DNA from: Edaphobacter lichenicola
Lineage (GTDB): Bacteria > Acidobacteriota > Terriglobia > Terriglobales > Acidobacteriaceae
DNA length: 64,000 nt
NCBI RefSeq assembly: GCF_025264645.1
Contig: NZ_CP073696.1
Coordinates: 3,844,001-3,908,000, forward strand
Direction of reading: 5' to 3'
In this document: positions 8,481-16,875 of the stretch, piece after piece
Layout: the number at the start of each line of letters is the position of its first letter
Numbering within the stretch: the first letter of the stretch is position 1
Program-made: the position numbers and the translations under genes
Notes under the pieces: generated by a model
Seen by the model: the letters and a program-made list of their open reading frames with translations, nothing else
The model's database searches: none
Told to the model about the DNA's origin: nothing

Positions 8481-9794
8481 ATGAGCACAACCTCCCCCAA
8501 CCCGGCCGCCGCGTCGCAGACCGCGCCACCCGTAATCGACCCCGAACTCCCGGCGCCGTTATCCATGGGCGAGGTCCTGCGCATCTCCATGATGCGCCGC
8601 CTCTGGTACGCCCAGATCATCTCCGTCTTCGGCGACTTTCTCGCCCTCTTCGCCGTCATCAACGTCATCACCTTCAAGCTGCACGCCAACGCGCAGCAGG
8701 TCACCGGCGTCCAGATCGCCTACATGCTTCCCATCGCAGTCCTCGGCATCCTCGCCGGAGTCTTCGTCGACCGCTGGCCGCTCAAGCCAACCATGGTCTC
8801 AAGCGACTCCATCCGTGCCTGCCTCTGCCTCCTGCTCATCTTCGCCACGCAGATCTGGCACTTCTACGCGATCCTCGCCGCCATCAGCGTCATCTCCAGC
8901 TTCTTCGGCCCGGCCCAGGGAGTCGCCATCCGCTCCGCCGTTCCACTGCACGGCCTCCGCTCCGCAAATGCACTCATGCAGCAGGTCATGTTCGGCATGC
9001 GCATCATCGGCCCCGCCCTCGCTGGCCTCATGGTCTCCTACCTCGGAGCCATCAGCTGCTATGCCTTTGACTCCGCCAGCTTCGTCGGCTCCGCTCTCCT
9101 GATCGCCTCCGTCACCTTCGTGGCATCCGCACCCAAGCCAGCCGCGCCAACATCCGAGACCACCGACGCATCGGCCATCGGCAAAGTGTGGCTCGACATG
9201 AAGCAGGGCATCAACTTCATCGTTCACCACGCCGCTCTCCTCTTCGTCATCCTCGCCATGGCAGCAGGCATGTTCGTCCTCGGCTGCTTCGGCCCGCTCA
9301 TCGCCATCTACGTGCGCGACTCGCTTCACGCCTCCACCAAATCCTTCGCCATCGCCTCCGCCATGATCGGCCTCGGCATGCTGGTCGGCATCAACGGCCT
9401 CAACACCTTCGGCAAAAAGCTGCGGGACACCGTCCTCGTCTACTCCGGCCTCTGCGGCATCGCCGTCGGTCTCGTCATCCTCACCGCCCTCCCACACCTC
9501 TGGTCGACCATCCTCGGCAACCTCATCATCGGCTTCTCGGTCGCCGGCATCATCGTCCCTTCCCAAACCCTCTTCCAGAAGGCAACTCCGCCTGAGCTGA
9601 TGGGCCGCGTCGGTTCCACCTTCATGTCCATCATCTTCACCGCCCAGATCTCCGGCCTCGTCCTCTCCGGACTCCTCAGCCGCTACGTCGGCGTCCGTCA
9701 GGTCTTCGCCCTCTGCGCTGGAATGCTCATCGTCCTCATGGCAGTAGGCAAGCTCTGGATGGAACCAAAACCCGCAGCAAAACAGCCCGCCTGA
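8481..9794 (+). CDS. MFS transporter, EntS-like exporter family
   Basis: 437 residues with about 12 hydrophobic segments after a 35-residue cytoplasmic tail. Motif A of the major facilitator superfamily is recognisable in the first loop (GVFVDRWPLKP). The FGPAQGVAIRSAVPLHGLRSANALMQ stretch after TM4 is typical of the MFS_3/enterobactin-exporter-like branch, which mostly effluxes siderophores or drugs. The substrate cannot be read from the sequence. A related but distinct paralogue lies at 34124-35461. No clear ribosome binding site precedes ATG 8481. Confidence 0.85.
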   Translation: MSTTSPNPAAASQTAPPVIDPELPAPLSMGEVLRISMMRRLWYAQIISVFGDFLALFAVINVITFKLHANAQQVTGVQIAYMLPIAVLGILAGVFVDRWPLKPTMVSSDSIRACLCLLLIFATQIWHFYAILAAISVISSFFGPAQGVAIRSAVPLHGLRSANALMQQVMFGMRIIGPALAGLMVSYLGAISCYAFDSASFVGSALLIASVTFVASAPKPAAPTSETTDASAIGKVWLDMKQGINFIVHHAALLFVILAMAAGMFVLGCFGPLIAIYVRDSLHASTKSFAIASAMIGLGMLVGINGLNTFGKKLRDTVLVYSGLCGIAVGLVILTALPHLWSTILGNLIIGFSVAGIIVPSQTLFQKATPPELMGRVGSTFMSIIFTAQISGLVLSGLLSRYVGVRQVFALCAGMLIVLMAVGKLWMEPKPAAKQPA

Positions 9795-9866
9795 ACTCTC
9801 CACCCAGACAAGCCGCCACTCTCTCTGACCCGACCTTATTGCACTCTTCAAACGAGCCGCCAACCA

Positions 9867-9906
9867 TAGTTGCCGAAAACCCGTCTTGCCGAAATCCCGT
9901 AAAAAC
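9867..9906 (-). repeat. Two degenerate REP-like repeat cores
   Basis: Read on the minus strand, the segment gives two cores, GGTTTTCGGCAACTA (9868-9882) and GGGATTTCGGCAAG (about 9884-9897), matching the right half of the REP-like hairpin family. The left stem arms are not clear, so these are partial copies. Confidence 0.35.
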
Positions 9907-9996
9907 GGAACGGTCTCGAGCCTTTTTCCGCAATCAAAGCCTTCAAGTGAAAAAAGTCGGTGACAATGGGTGGGGCTTTGCCACAACGGAGGATTC

Positions 9997-11613
9997 ATGA
10001 GGAAGTCGGTCAAGATCGTTCTGGCTGCAGTAATAGCAATACCAATCATCGTAGTAGCAGCCATCCCCCTCTTCGTGAACGCCAACACGTTTCGTCCCAC
10101 GATCGAGAGCCGGCTCACCGCAGCTCTCTCCCGCAAGGTCACCCTCGGCGATTTGAGCTTCTCCTTCACGAACGGAAGCCTGGTGGCCAACGATCTCGCC
10201 ATAGCCGACGATCCCAAGTTCGACCAGACTCCGTTCTTCACCGCGAAACGACTGAACATCGGTGTTCAGATGAAGCCGCTGATCTTCCATCACCAACTGC
10301 TTATTCGAAGTTTCGAGGTAGATGCCCCCCAAATTCATCTGATCCGTGCCGAGGATGGAACATGGAACTTCTCCACCCTGAGCCACGGCACAAACTCTTT
10401 GAACACCACTCGACCGACCACCTTGCCTGATCTCCCGGTCGATCGGATCATCATCCAAGACGGCAACGCCAAAATAGAAACGCTGCCCTCGCAGAAAAAT
10501 CCCCAGGTCTACGACCATCTCGGCGTCCAGTTGCAGCACTTCTCCCTAACCCAGGCCTTTCCCTTTACAGTAAGTGCCTCGCTGCCCAGCGACGGCAAGG
10601 TAGAAGTCTCGGGAACCGTGGGCCCTATTAATCCTCAAGACGCCACCCTCACCAACTTCGACACGCAGGTCAAGATTCACCACCTCGACCCCGTCGCCGC
10701 CGGGTACGTTGACGCAGCGGCCGGAATCTCCATGATCGCCAGCCTCGATGCGCACGTTGTCTCAGACGGCATGAATGTCACCAGCGACGGCAAAGTCCAC
10801 GCTGAGCAACTCATCCTCCTCAAGGGAGGCAAGGCCGCTCCATATCCTCTCGATGTCAGCTATCAGGTTGTCCACTCCCTCAAAAGCAACAATGGCCAAG
10901 TCTCCGATCTCGTCTTTCAGACAGGCGCCATTGCAATCCACATCAAGGGCAACTATCAACTCGCCGCAAACGTTCCAGTCTTCGACCTCAAGTTGCTGGC
11001 TCAAAGTGTCCCCATCAACGACCTGCAGGCGCTTATGCCAGCCATCGGCGTGAAGCTTCCCAACGGTGCCACTCTTAAGGGCGGAACGCTGTCGGCCAAA
11101 TTCACCATCAAGGGCACGCCAACAGACAACGTCATCGTCGGCTCTTACGAAATCAAAAATACAAAGTTGGTGGGCTACGACCTCGGCTCCAAGATCGCTG
11201 GTATCGCCGCATTGGGCGGCATCAAAACTGGCGATACCACTGCCATCGACATCTCCCGGGCCAACGTGCGCATCACCAAATCAGGCAGCGAGAGCACGAA
11301 TATTTACTCGGTCCTTCCTGCACTCGGTGAGTCTACCGGCAGCGGCACCGTGTCACCCTCGGGTGCCCTCGACTTCCACTTGATCTCGAAGGTCACGAGC
11401 GCGAAAGGTCTAAACAAGGTTGGCGTAAATCTCCTCACAAAACTGAACAGCTCATCTGACGCCGCCAAACCTTCGACTGCAAATGGCATCCCCATCAGCA
11501 TCACTGGCACAGCAGAAGCACCCGTCATCACCGCTGATGTGAACGGCCTGGTGAAAGGCAACGCCGCAACACTGAAGAAGAAACTCTCGAAACTTTTTGG
11601 CAAGAAACAATAA
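9997..11613 (+). CDS. AsmA-family protein
   Basis: 538 residues from ATG 9997, chosen over an in-frame GTG 27 nt upstream because CGGAGGA lies 4-10 nt before the ATG. One N-terminal transmembrane helix (about residues 5-25, KIVLAAVIAIPIIVVAAIPL) is followed by the typical AsmA start (NTFRPTIESRLTAALSRKVTLGDLSFSF). The long beta-rich periplasmic body has repeated DVSYQV/IKGNYQL-type strands. AsmA-like proteins bridge inner and outer membranes and are linked to phospholipid transport and outer-membrane biogenesis. Residues 350-450 (LKGGTLSAKFTIKGT, GSKIAGIAALGGIKTGD) match the conserved C-terminal AsmA_2 part. Monocistronic. Confidence 0.85.
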   Translation: MRKSVKIVLAAVIAIPIIVVAAIPLFVNANTFRPTIESRLTAALSRKVTLGDLSFSFTNGSLVANDLAIADDPKFDQTPFFTAKRLNIGVQMKPLIFHHQLLIRSFEVDAPQIHLIRAEDGTWNFSTLSHGTNSLNTTRPTTLPDLPVDRIIIQDGNAKIETLPSQKNPQVYDHLGVQLQHFSLTQAFPFTVSASLPSDGKVEVSGTVGPINPQDATLTNFDTQVKIHHLDPVAAGYVDAAAGISMIASLDAHVVSDGMNVTSDGKVHAEQLILLKGGKAAPYPLDVSYQVVHSLKSNNGQVSDLVFQTGAIAIHIKGNYQLAANVPVFDLKLLAQSVPINDLQALMPAIGVKLPNGATLKGGTLSAKFTIKGTPTDNVIVGSYEIKNTKLVGYDLGSKIAGIAALGGIKTGDTTAIDISRANVRITKSGSESTNIYSVLPALGESTGSGTVSPSGALDFHLISKVTSAKGLNKVGVNLLTKLNSSSDAAKPSTANGIPISITGTAEAPVITADVNGLVKGNAATLKKKLSKLFGKKQ

Positions 11614-11674
11614 TTTAATCAGCCGCCCTCACAAAACCACCAAATTGGTCTGGACACGCTTTGGAGGACTGACC

Positions 11675-11707
11675 TCCTGCAAAGTTAAGTTTTCGGCAAC
11701 TAAGAAT
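11675..11707 (+). repeat. REP-like hairpin repeat, copy 2
   Basis: Left arm CTGCAAA, loop GTTAAG and right arm TTTTCGG form a 7-position stem with one G-U and one mismatch; CAACTAAGAA follows, as in the other copies. Confidence 0.5.
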
Positions 11708-11830
11708 TGGGGCTGATACCCGTGGTCGGATTGGCTGCACCGGAGAACGCCATCACCGACTCGCACGACACTTGTCCGGCTTGTGTACGGGAGGGCCCAG
11801 CCCCGGCGGCCCCGCCCCAATTCTATAAGC

Positions 11831-11863
11831 TCCCGCAAGGTCACGGTTTCGGCAATTTCGCTT
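11831..11863 (+). repeat. REP-like hairpin repeat, copy 3
   Basis: The left arm CCGCAAG and right arm GTTTCGG flank the loop GTCACG. The 3' flank CAATTTCG matches CAACTTCG of copy 4. Confidence 0.5.
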
Positions 11864-11939
11864 ACGACTCCTGTTGAAACCTTCGTTTTCAAACAATAGA
11901 TCGGGCGCCAGATCGCAACTGCCGGTGCACGCCAACGAG

Positions 11940-12344
11940 CTAGCGATCAGCGTCCTTCGGCCAAGTCCATGCATACCACACAATCAGAGCCGTCAAGCTA
12001 ATCTCGATGAGCCCGAAGACAACATAGAAATGCCATCCGCCTCGAATCGCAAGGATCATGATCGCGGTGTAAAGCGTACCAGCAACAAGATTGACCCACC
12101 TGCTCGCTCCCGCGGGGAGAGCAACCGATAGGAAGGGCATCAAAGCGGGAACGATCATCAGCGCCGACATGCCTAGCAGAATTCCCTGCGAAACCGGGCC
12201 AAAGACTGTGTTGCCAGTGAGCATGTCTTGGAGTTTCCCGGGTTGATACAGCTCGAAGTAGTCCCCGTAGATGTAGAAAAAGATCACCGAACACCACAAC
12301 GCAAAGAGCTTGAACTTCACATGAAGCTTAACGTCACTCAGCAC
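11940..12344 (-). CDS. DUF6326 family membrane protein
   Basis: 134 residues with four predicted transmembrane helices (about 11-28, 54-76, 81-100, 106-127). The motif IYGDYFELYQPGKLQDML between helix 1 and 2 is characteristic of the DUF6326 family of unknown function. It starts at GTG 12344, supported by GGAGGAG six nucleotides upstream on the minus strand. Inner-membrane location is inferred. There is no adjacent gene on the same strand. Confidence 0.75.
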   Translation of the reverse strand: MLSDVKLHVKFKLFALWCSVIFFYIYGDYFELYQPGKLQDMLTGNTVFGPVSQGILLGMSALMIVPALMPFLSVALPAGASRWVNLVAGTLYTAIMILAIRGGWHFYVVFGLIEISLTALIVWYAWTWPKDADR

Positions 12345-12676
12345 GCGGCACTCCTCCAGGACGAAATGAGATATCGCAGTTCGGCTTCATACGGGAATCG
12401 AAGCGAGAGAGTTCCCATTGTCAATCATCAGTTGGATGTTGCGTGGCCTCCCGATCTCGCCTCACATTCGCCCAAGCAGCACGGAGTTCCCGTAAAGTCG
12501 GGTTTCGGCAACTTCGGAAGAAGCCTCGTCGCCCACCGGATTCAAACACCCAACCCCTGCTCGAAGAATCGGGATACACTTGAAGCCCTGGACGCAGGGT
12601 GCAACTTATCTAGGCAGCTAACGGCTCTGGTCAATCAACTCTCCAGAGTCTCTTTCGCAAGGGACGGAGGACCTAA
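12345..12676. other. Repeat-bearing intergenic region between divergent genes
   Basis: 332 nt. It holds the ribosome binding site of the DUF6326 gene at its left end, REP-like copy 4 at 12489, and the GGAGG site of the KPAEP-repeat gene at its right end. No RNA gene or short ORF with a credible start was seen. Confidence 0.5.
12489..12522 (+). repeat. REP-like hairpin repeat, copy 4
   Basis: The arms CCGTAAA (12490-12496) and TTTCGG (12503-12508) enclose the loop GTCGGG, followed by CAACTTCGGAAGAA. Similarity to copy 5 continues about 25 nt further to CCGGATTC. Confidence 0.6.
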
Positions 12677-13207
12677 ATGAGTAATCGCATGAGTGTTTTA
12701 TCGCGTCGACTTGGGCGCTACGCGGGCGGCTTCTCATTCGCAACCGTCGCCTTCTTCGCAATCGGGTTGTATGCCGACGGCAACACAAAAGGCCACGTCG
12801 TATTCCTCTTCGCTGGCCTTTTCTTGGTGTGCCTCTTCGCCAGCTTCTTTCTGTGGCTGGCGCACGGCTTCGCGTGGGCGATGATCCCAGACAAACCTGC
12901 AGAGGAGAAGAAGCCTACAGAGGCATTGAAACCTGCGGACCTGCTGAAGCCTGCAGAGCCGCTGAAACCTGCAGAACCAGTGAAACCTGCAGAACCAGTG
13001 AAACCTGCAGAGGCCGTCAGACCTGCAGAGCCGGTGAGACCTGTAGAGCCGGTTAGACCAGCAGAGCCGGTGAGATCTGCAGAGGCGAAGAGGCCTGCGG
13101 AAGCGATGAAACCTGCTGAGCCGGTGAAACCTGCGGAAGAAAAAGTGATCGTCTCAGAGGATCCTCCCGACGCGAAATACACCATCACCGGAAAGCGCGT
13201 CTACTGA
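12677..13207 (+). CDS. Two-helix membrane protein with hexapeptide (K/R)PAEPV repeats
   Basis: 176 residues. Two transmembrane helices (about 16-33 and 41-66) are followed by 14 consecutive six-residue units at residues 73-156, mostly KPAEPV or RPAEPV. A short non-repeated tail ends ITGKRVY. The repeats would form an extended, charge-alternating Pro-rich rod, as in TonB-like or wall-spanning linkers. Both helices are close together, so the rod is either cytoplasmic or periplasmic; the sequence does not settle this. The ribosome binding site GGAGG is directly upstream. No family recognised; function unknown. Confidence 0.7.
   Translation: MSNRMSVLSRRLGRYAGGFSFATVAFFAIGLYADGNTKGHVVFLFAGLFLVCLFASFFLWLAHGFAWAMIPDKPAEEKKPTEALKPADLLKPAEPLKPAEPVKPAEPVKPAEAVRPAEPVRPVEPVRPAEPVRSAEAKRPAEAMKPAEPVKPAEEKVIVSEDPPDAKYTITGKRVY
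12893..13144 (+). repeat. In-frame 18-bp tandem repeat, 14 units
   Basis: Units such as AAACCTGCAGAACCAGTG repeat every 18 nt and encode (K/R)PAEPV. Central units are nearly identical at DNA level while the outer ones have diverged. This pattern fits slippage or unequal recombination. Confidence 0.85.
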
Positions 13208-13591
13208 CCCTGGAGAGCTTGTCAAACTTGACGCTCAACGGAACAAACCGGAAGTAATCCCTTAGTGCCCGCAGAGTCACATCTTCGGCAACTACGAAGA
13301 AAGGCTGGCCGACCTTCCGGATTCTCACTCGGTGGACAACCTGAATGTCTCATCGCAAGCGTCCGAAGCCAACCTCCAAGCCAACCGAAATAAATATCAG
13401 AAAGTTGCCGTAAGTTTTCGAAGTACGAAGCTCTGGACGGAACCCAAGACCACCCCCGGAAAGACCACCTGAAGGCTGTGATGAGGTTGGCATTCGGAGT
13501 AGTCATTTTTCATGAAGTATTTGTTTTGTAGAGTCGTGAGACACGACCGGAATCAGGGGGAGGCGAGGATATACTTCTTCACAACCCCTTC
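13208..13591. other. Repeat-bearing intergenic region
   Basis: 384 nt. It contains REP-like copy 5 (13268-13302) and a degenerate, shortened relative at about 13405-13440 (CCGTAAG, TTTTCGAAGTACGAAG, CTCTGGACGG). No gene is supported; a minus-strand frame across it simply reads through the repeats. Confidence 0.5.
13268..13302 (+). repeat. REP-like hairpin repeat, copy 5
   Basis: The arms CCGCAGA (13269-13275) and TCTTCGG (13282-13288) enclose the loop GTCACA. The AGA/TCT pair replaces AAA/TTT of other copies, a compensatory change that keeps the stem. CAACTACGAAGAA follows, then a match to copy 4 as far as CCGGATTC. Confidence 0.6.
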
Positions 13592-14068
13592 ATGAAGCGC
13601 CACGTCTTCATCTTCGGTCTCGTCGGCGGCCTCCTCATCGCCATCCTCCAGTACACCGAATACCGCTTTGTCATCATCGAGCACTCCGTCGAGCTCTACA
13701 GCGCGCTCGTCGCCATCCTCTTCGCGGCCTTCGGTATCTGGCTCGGCCTCCGCATCACCCGCAGCCGCGAAACCATCCGCGAAACGGTCGTGGTGAAGGA
13801 AGTGCTTATCCCCGCGGAAGCCCCCGCCCAGGGGCAAACCCCCTTCGCTCCCAATGCCCTCCGCCAGCAGACCCTCGGCATCACGGCACGCGAACTCGAA
13901 ATCCTCACTCTGATCGCCCGCGGCCTTAGCAATCGCGAGATCGCCACGCAGCTCTTCGTCTCCGAAAACACCGTCAAGACACACTGCGCCCGCACATTCG
14001 ACAAGCTGGGAGCCGCCCGCCGCACTCAGGCCGTCTTACGCGGCAAAGAACTTGGCCTCCTGCCGTGA
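13592..14068 (+). CDS. Membrane-anchored LuxR-type transcriptional regulator
   Basis: 158 residues. Two N-terminal transmembrane helices (about 4-22 and 32-52) join through a short linker to a complete LuxR/GerE helix-turn-helix at about 93-150 (ITARELEILTLIARGLSNREIA, then SENTVKTHCARTFDKLGA). There is no receiver or autoinducer-binding domain, so any input must come through the membrane part or a partner. The next gene, 120 nt downstream on the same strand, is a DUF4199 membrane protein. The pairing suggests the DUF4199 protein is a partner or target. No good ribosome binding site is visible at ATG 13592. Confidence 0.85.
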   Translation: MKRHVFIFGLVGGLLIAILQYTEYRFVIIEHSVELYSALVAILFAAFGIWLGLRITRSRETIRETVVVKEVLIPAEAPAQGQTPFAPNALRQQTLGITARELEILTLIARGLSNREIATQLFVSENTVKTHCARTFDKLGAARRTQAVLRGKELGLLP

Positions 14069-14188
14069 CCGGGTCACCCAAAAGCACCATTTCCGCTTTA
14101 TTTCCGCAAAATCATCCGAAAGGATGACGACATCCCGCCCCGTCACACCGCATCGTGACTCCATCCTCACTCGCACTAGGAGCCTCAC

Positions 14189-14752
14189 ATGAAGAAAACC
14201 GTCCTCACCTTCGGCCTCATCTCCGGCGTCATCATCTGCGTCCTCATGGGCGGCCAACTCCTCATCGCGGACAAGATTGGCTCCGGCCACAGCATGCTTC
14301 TTGGCTACACCATGATGGTGGCGTCGTTCCTGCTCATCTACTTCGGCATACGCAGCTACCGCGACACTACCCTCGACGGCCAAATCTCCTTCGGCCGCGC
14401 CTTCGCCTGCGGCATCCTGATCGCCCTCATCACCACCGTCTTCTATGTCACCGTGTGGGAGATCGTCTACTTCAACTTCATGCCCCACTTTATGGACGGC
14501 TACTTCGCCGCTCAGATTCAAAAAGTCCAGTCCTCCGGACTCGACCCCGCCACCACCGCCGCTCGGGTCGCTGCCATACAGCGCTCTCAGCAGAGCTACC
14601 AGAACCCCCTCATCAACATGGCCTACACGTTCATGGAACCCATGCCCGTCGGCCTTATCGTTACCCTCATCTCCGCTGCCATCCTCCGCCGCAAAGGCCT
14701 GGTCGAAACCACCGCCGCTCCCGCAGTAATAAATCAAAAGGCCGGGGCGTAG
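14189..14752 (+). CDS. DUF4199 domain membrane protein
   Basis: 187 residues with four transmembrane helices (about 5-27, 38-53, 70-95, 145-165). The second half carries an amphipathic loop (PHFMDGYFAAQIQKVQSSG, then RSQQSYQNPLINMAYTF). This pattern, with GISFGRAF-like sequence before helix 3, is that of DUF4199, a family of unknown function common in Bacteroidetes and Acidobacteria. ATG 14189 follows AGGAG. Its small 120-nt gap from the LuxR-type gene contains a TCATCC-GAAA-GGATGA mini-hairpin at 14112-14127. Function unknown; membrane location is certain from composition. Confidence 0.8.
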   Translation: MKKTVLTFGLISGVIICVLMGGQLLIADKIGSGHSMLLGYTMMVASFLLIYFGIRSYRDTTLDGQISFGRAFACGILIALITTVFYVTVWEIVYFNFMPHFMDGYFAAQIQKVQSSGLDPATTAARVAAIQRSQQSYQNPLINMAYTFMEPMPVGLIVTLISAAILRRKGLVETTAAPAVINQKAGA

Positions 14753-14800
14753 CCCCAGGGACTCCCTGACAACTACCGGCACAAAAAATAAACTTCAAAA

Positions 14801-14890
14801 AGTTGGCGTATTTTTCGTCTCCGAAAAACGTGGTGCGAAAACACCACATCAACCACGCATCTCACCACAAATTCACCACCAAATCACCAC
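14801..14890 (+). repeat. Hairpin plus helically phased CACCAC element, copy A
   Basis: It starts with AGTTGGCG, then the hairpin ACGTGGTG (14828-14835) / CACCACAT (14842-14849). CACCAC-like boxes begin at 14842, 14851, 14863, 14874 and 14885, i.e. spaced 9, 12, 11 and 11 nt. Positions 14801-14879 align without gaps to the reverse complement of 63898-63976 (69/79 identical by hand). It fills the gap between the DUF4199 gene and the 3' end of hemL. Confidence 0.75.
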
Positions 14891-15018
14891 GTTTTGCCGC
14901 CAACTTTTGGCCAACCCCCTGCAAAAATGCCAGCAAAAACGCAGTTTTCCCCTCCACCAGCCACAGGCAAAAAAATCCGCGCATTTTTCTCGAAACCAAC
15001 CCGAAAAAGCACCTCAAA

Positions 15019-16314
15019 TTACTTCGCAGCAAAAGCCGTCCGAGCCGCCTCCAGGACCATCCCCAACTCCGTCTCCCCGTGCGCCGTGGAGACGAACGCC
15101 GCCTCAAACTGACTCGGTGGCAGCCACACCCCCGCATCCATCATCGCCCGATGAAACCACCCAAAAGCAGCCGTATCCGAAGAAGCCGCGCTAGCAAAAT
15201 CCGTCACCACCTGACCCGTAAAAAACCACGTAAACATTGATCCAACGCGATTCGTCGTCACCGAAACCCCAGCCTCCCGCGCCACTCCCGCAACACCCTC
15301 GGCGATCCGCGAGGTCGTGCTCTCCAGCCCCAGATAAATCTCTTCCTCATGCCGGATCAGATGCCCCAAAGTCGCGATCCCCGCCGCCATCGCCAGCGGA
15401 TTTCCACTTAGCGTCCCCGCCTGATAGACCGGCCCTAGCGGCGCTAAAAACTCCATCACATCCGCACGCCCACCAAACGCCCCGCACGGCAGACCACCGC
15501 CAATAATCTTCCCCAGCGTCGTCAAATCAGGCGTAACTCCATACACCTGCTGCGCCCCGCCCAGCGACAGCCGAAATCCGGTCATCACCTCATCCAGAAT
15601 CAGCAGCGCCCCAAACTCCTTTGTAATCTGCCGCAGCCCCTGCAGATACCCCGCCCCAGGAGCGATGGTCCCGGCATTTCCCACCACCGGCTCCACGATG
15701 ACGCATGCAATCTCATCGGGCCGCGCCTCAAAGACCGCCCGCACCGCCTCTAAGTCGTTATAGGGCAACGCCAACGTGTGCATCGCTGTCTCCGCCGGCA
15801 CGCCAGCCGAGCCGGGAATCCCCAGCGTCGCCACCCCGCTTCCCGCCTTCACCAACATTGCGTCCGAGTGCCCGTGATAGCACCCCTCGAACTTCACAAC
15901 GAAGTTACGCCCAGTAAACCCGCGTGCCAGCCGTATCGCCGACATACAAGCCTCGGTTCCCGAGCTGACGAACCGCAGCTTCTCCACAGAGGGAAAACAA
16001 CGCGTCACCAGCTCTGCCAGATCGGCCTCCGCAGCTGTCGAAGCCCCAAAACTCGCGCCTTTGGCTGCAACCTGTTGAATCGCCTCGACAACTGGTGGAA
16101 ACGCATGTCCCAGGATCATCGGCCCCCATGAACCAAAGAAATCCAGATATCGGTTCCCGTCCGCGTCGAACAGGTAAGCGCCCTCCGCATGGGTCACAAA
16201 CGGTGGATCACCCCCCACCGCACGGAACGCCCGCACTGGCGAATCAACGCCCCCTGGTAAAAATCTCTCAGCACGAAGCTGCAACTGACGCGAGTGAGTA
16301 CGAATCCGTGACAT
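15019..16314 (-). CDS. hemL: Glutamate-1-semialdehyde 2,1-aminomutase
   Basis: 431 residues, the family's normal length. It converts glutamate-1-semialdehyde to 5-aminolevulinate, the tetrapyrrole precursor of the C5 pathway, in the cytoplasm with PLP. The Schiff-base lysine is Lys269 in [18 protein letters not shown]. The PLP Asp-Glu pair lies in [12 protein letters not shown] and the N-terminal [13 protein letters not shown] signature is intact. It reads leftward, divergent from the DCC-family gene, with only 31 nt between the starts, so their promoters must overlap or lie inside coding sequence. No hemA neighbour is present. Confidence 0.96.
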   Translation of the reverse strand: MSRIRTHSRQLQLRAERFLPGGVDSPVRAFRAVGGDPPFVTHAEGAYLFDADGNRYLDFFGSWGPMILGHAFPPVVEAIQQVAAKGASFGASTAAEADLAELVTRCFPSVEKLRFVSSGTEACMSAIRLARGFTGRNFVVKFEGCYHGHSDAMLVKAGSGVATLGIPGSAGVPAETAMHTLALPYNDLEAVRAVFEARPDEIACVIVEPVVGNAGTIAPGAGYLQGLRQITKEFGALLILDEVMTGFRLSLGGAQQVYGVTPDLTTLGKIIGGGLPCGAFGGRADVMEFLAPLGPVYQAGTLSGNPLAMAAGIATLGHLIRHEEEIYLGLESTTSRIAEGVAGVAREAGVSVTTNRVGSMFTWFFTGQVVTDFASAASSDTAAFGWFHRAMMDAGVWLPPSQFEAAFVSTAHGETELGMVLEAARTAFAAK

Positions 16315-16345
16315 GTCCCAAGTATAGGAGGCTTATCATAGGGAC

Positions 16346-16795
16346 ATGACCGAGCCAGAACATATTGAGATCGAAGGCCGGGCATTAGTCCTCTATGACG
16401 GCGTCTGCGCCCTCTGCAATGGTGTCGTGCGGCTCTTTCTCAAGCATGACAAGCTGGAAAAGCTCCGCTACGCCCCACTCCAAAGCCCCCTGGGCCGCGA
16501 GATGCTCGCCCGCTTTGGGATCGGCTCACCTTCCGACGGCGTCGTCCTCATAACCGACTCCCTGACGCCCCGGGAACGCCTCTTCATGCGCTCGGATGCA
16601 ATTGGAGCAGCTCTCGAGCTGCTCTCTAGCCCTTGGCGGCTCCTGGGCAGATCCCTGATGCTGGTGCCACGCCGGCTGCGGGAGTTTGCCTACGGAATCG
16701 TCGCCCACATGCGCTACCGGCTCTTTGGCCGCTACACGACATGCCCCGTACCACCCCCGAGTCTGCGCAGCAGATTGCTCGGCGTATACGAATAA
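16346..16795 (+). CDS. DCC-family thiol-disulfide oxidoreductase (DUF393)
   Basis: 149 residues. The signature YDGVCALCNGVVRLFLKHD holds Cys21 and Cys24 in the CxxC of the DCC (YuxK-like) family, thought to act as small redox proteins; the partner is unknown. C-terminal features LSSPWRLLGRSL and FAYGIVAHMRYRLFGRY are family-typical. No signal peptide. It begins 31 nt from the divergently read hemL. Confidence 0.88.
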   Translation: MTEPEHIEIEGRALVLYDGVCALCNGVVRLFLKHDKLEKLRYAPLQSPLGREMLARFGIGSPSDGVVLITDSLTPRERLFMRSDAIGAALELLSSPWRLLGRSLMLVPRRLREFAYGIVAHMRYRLFGRYTTCPVPPPSLRSRLLGVYE

Positions 16796-16875
16796 CGGTT
16801 GTTTTATGAGCGATTGACGTTTGCCCTGCTAGACTAAACTTCTTCTTTTCAAGCACTACCACATGGAGCACGACC

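Larger units (their letters stand above)
11614..11939. other. Repeat-bearing intergenic region
   Basis: 326 nt between asmA-like and DUF6326 genes (convergent). It contains two REP-like hairpin copies (11675 and 11831) and no plausible gene. The overlapping frames seen here are not supported by start sites or composition. Confidence 0.5.

Noticed and set aside
8799..10259. 486-residue minus-strand frame over the MFS and AsmA genes
   Set aside because: Antisense, low-complexity acidic/Gly composition, no motif; the sense genes are clear.
12893..13144. CRISPR-like tandem repeats
   Set aside because: The repeats are contiguous 18-bp in-frame units without spacers.
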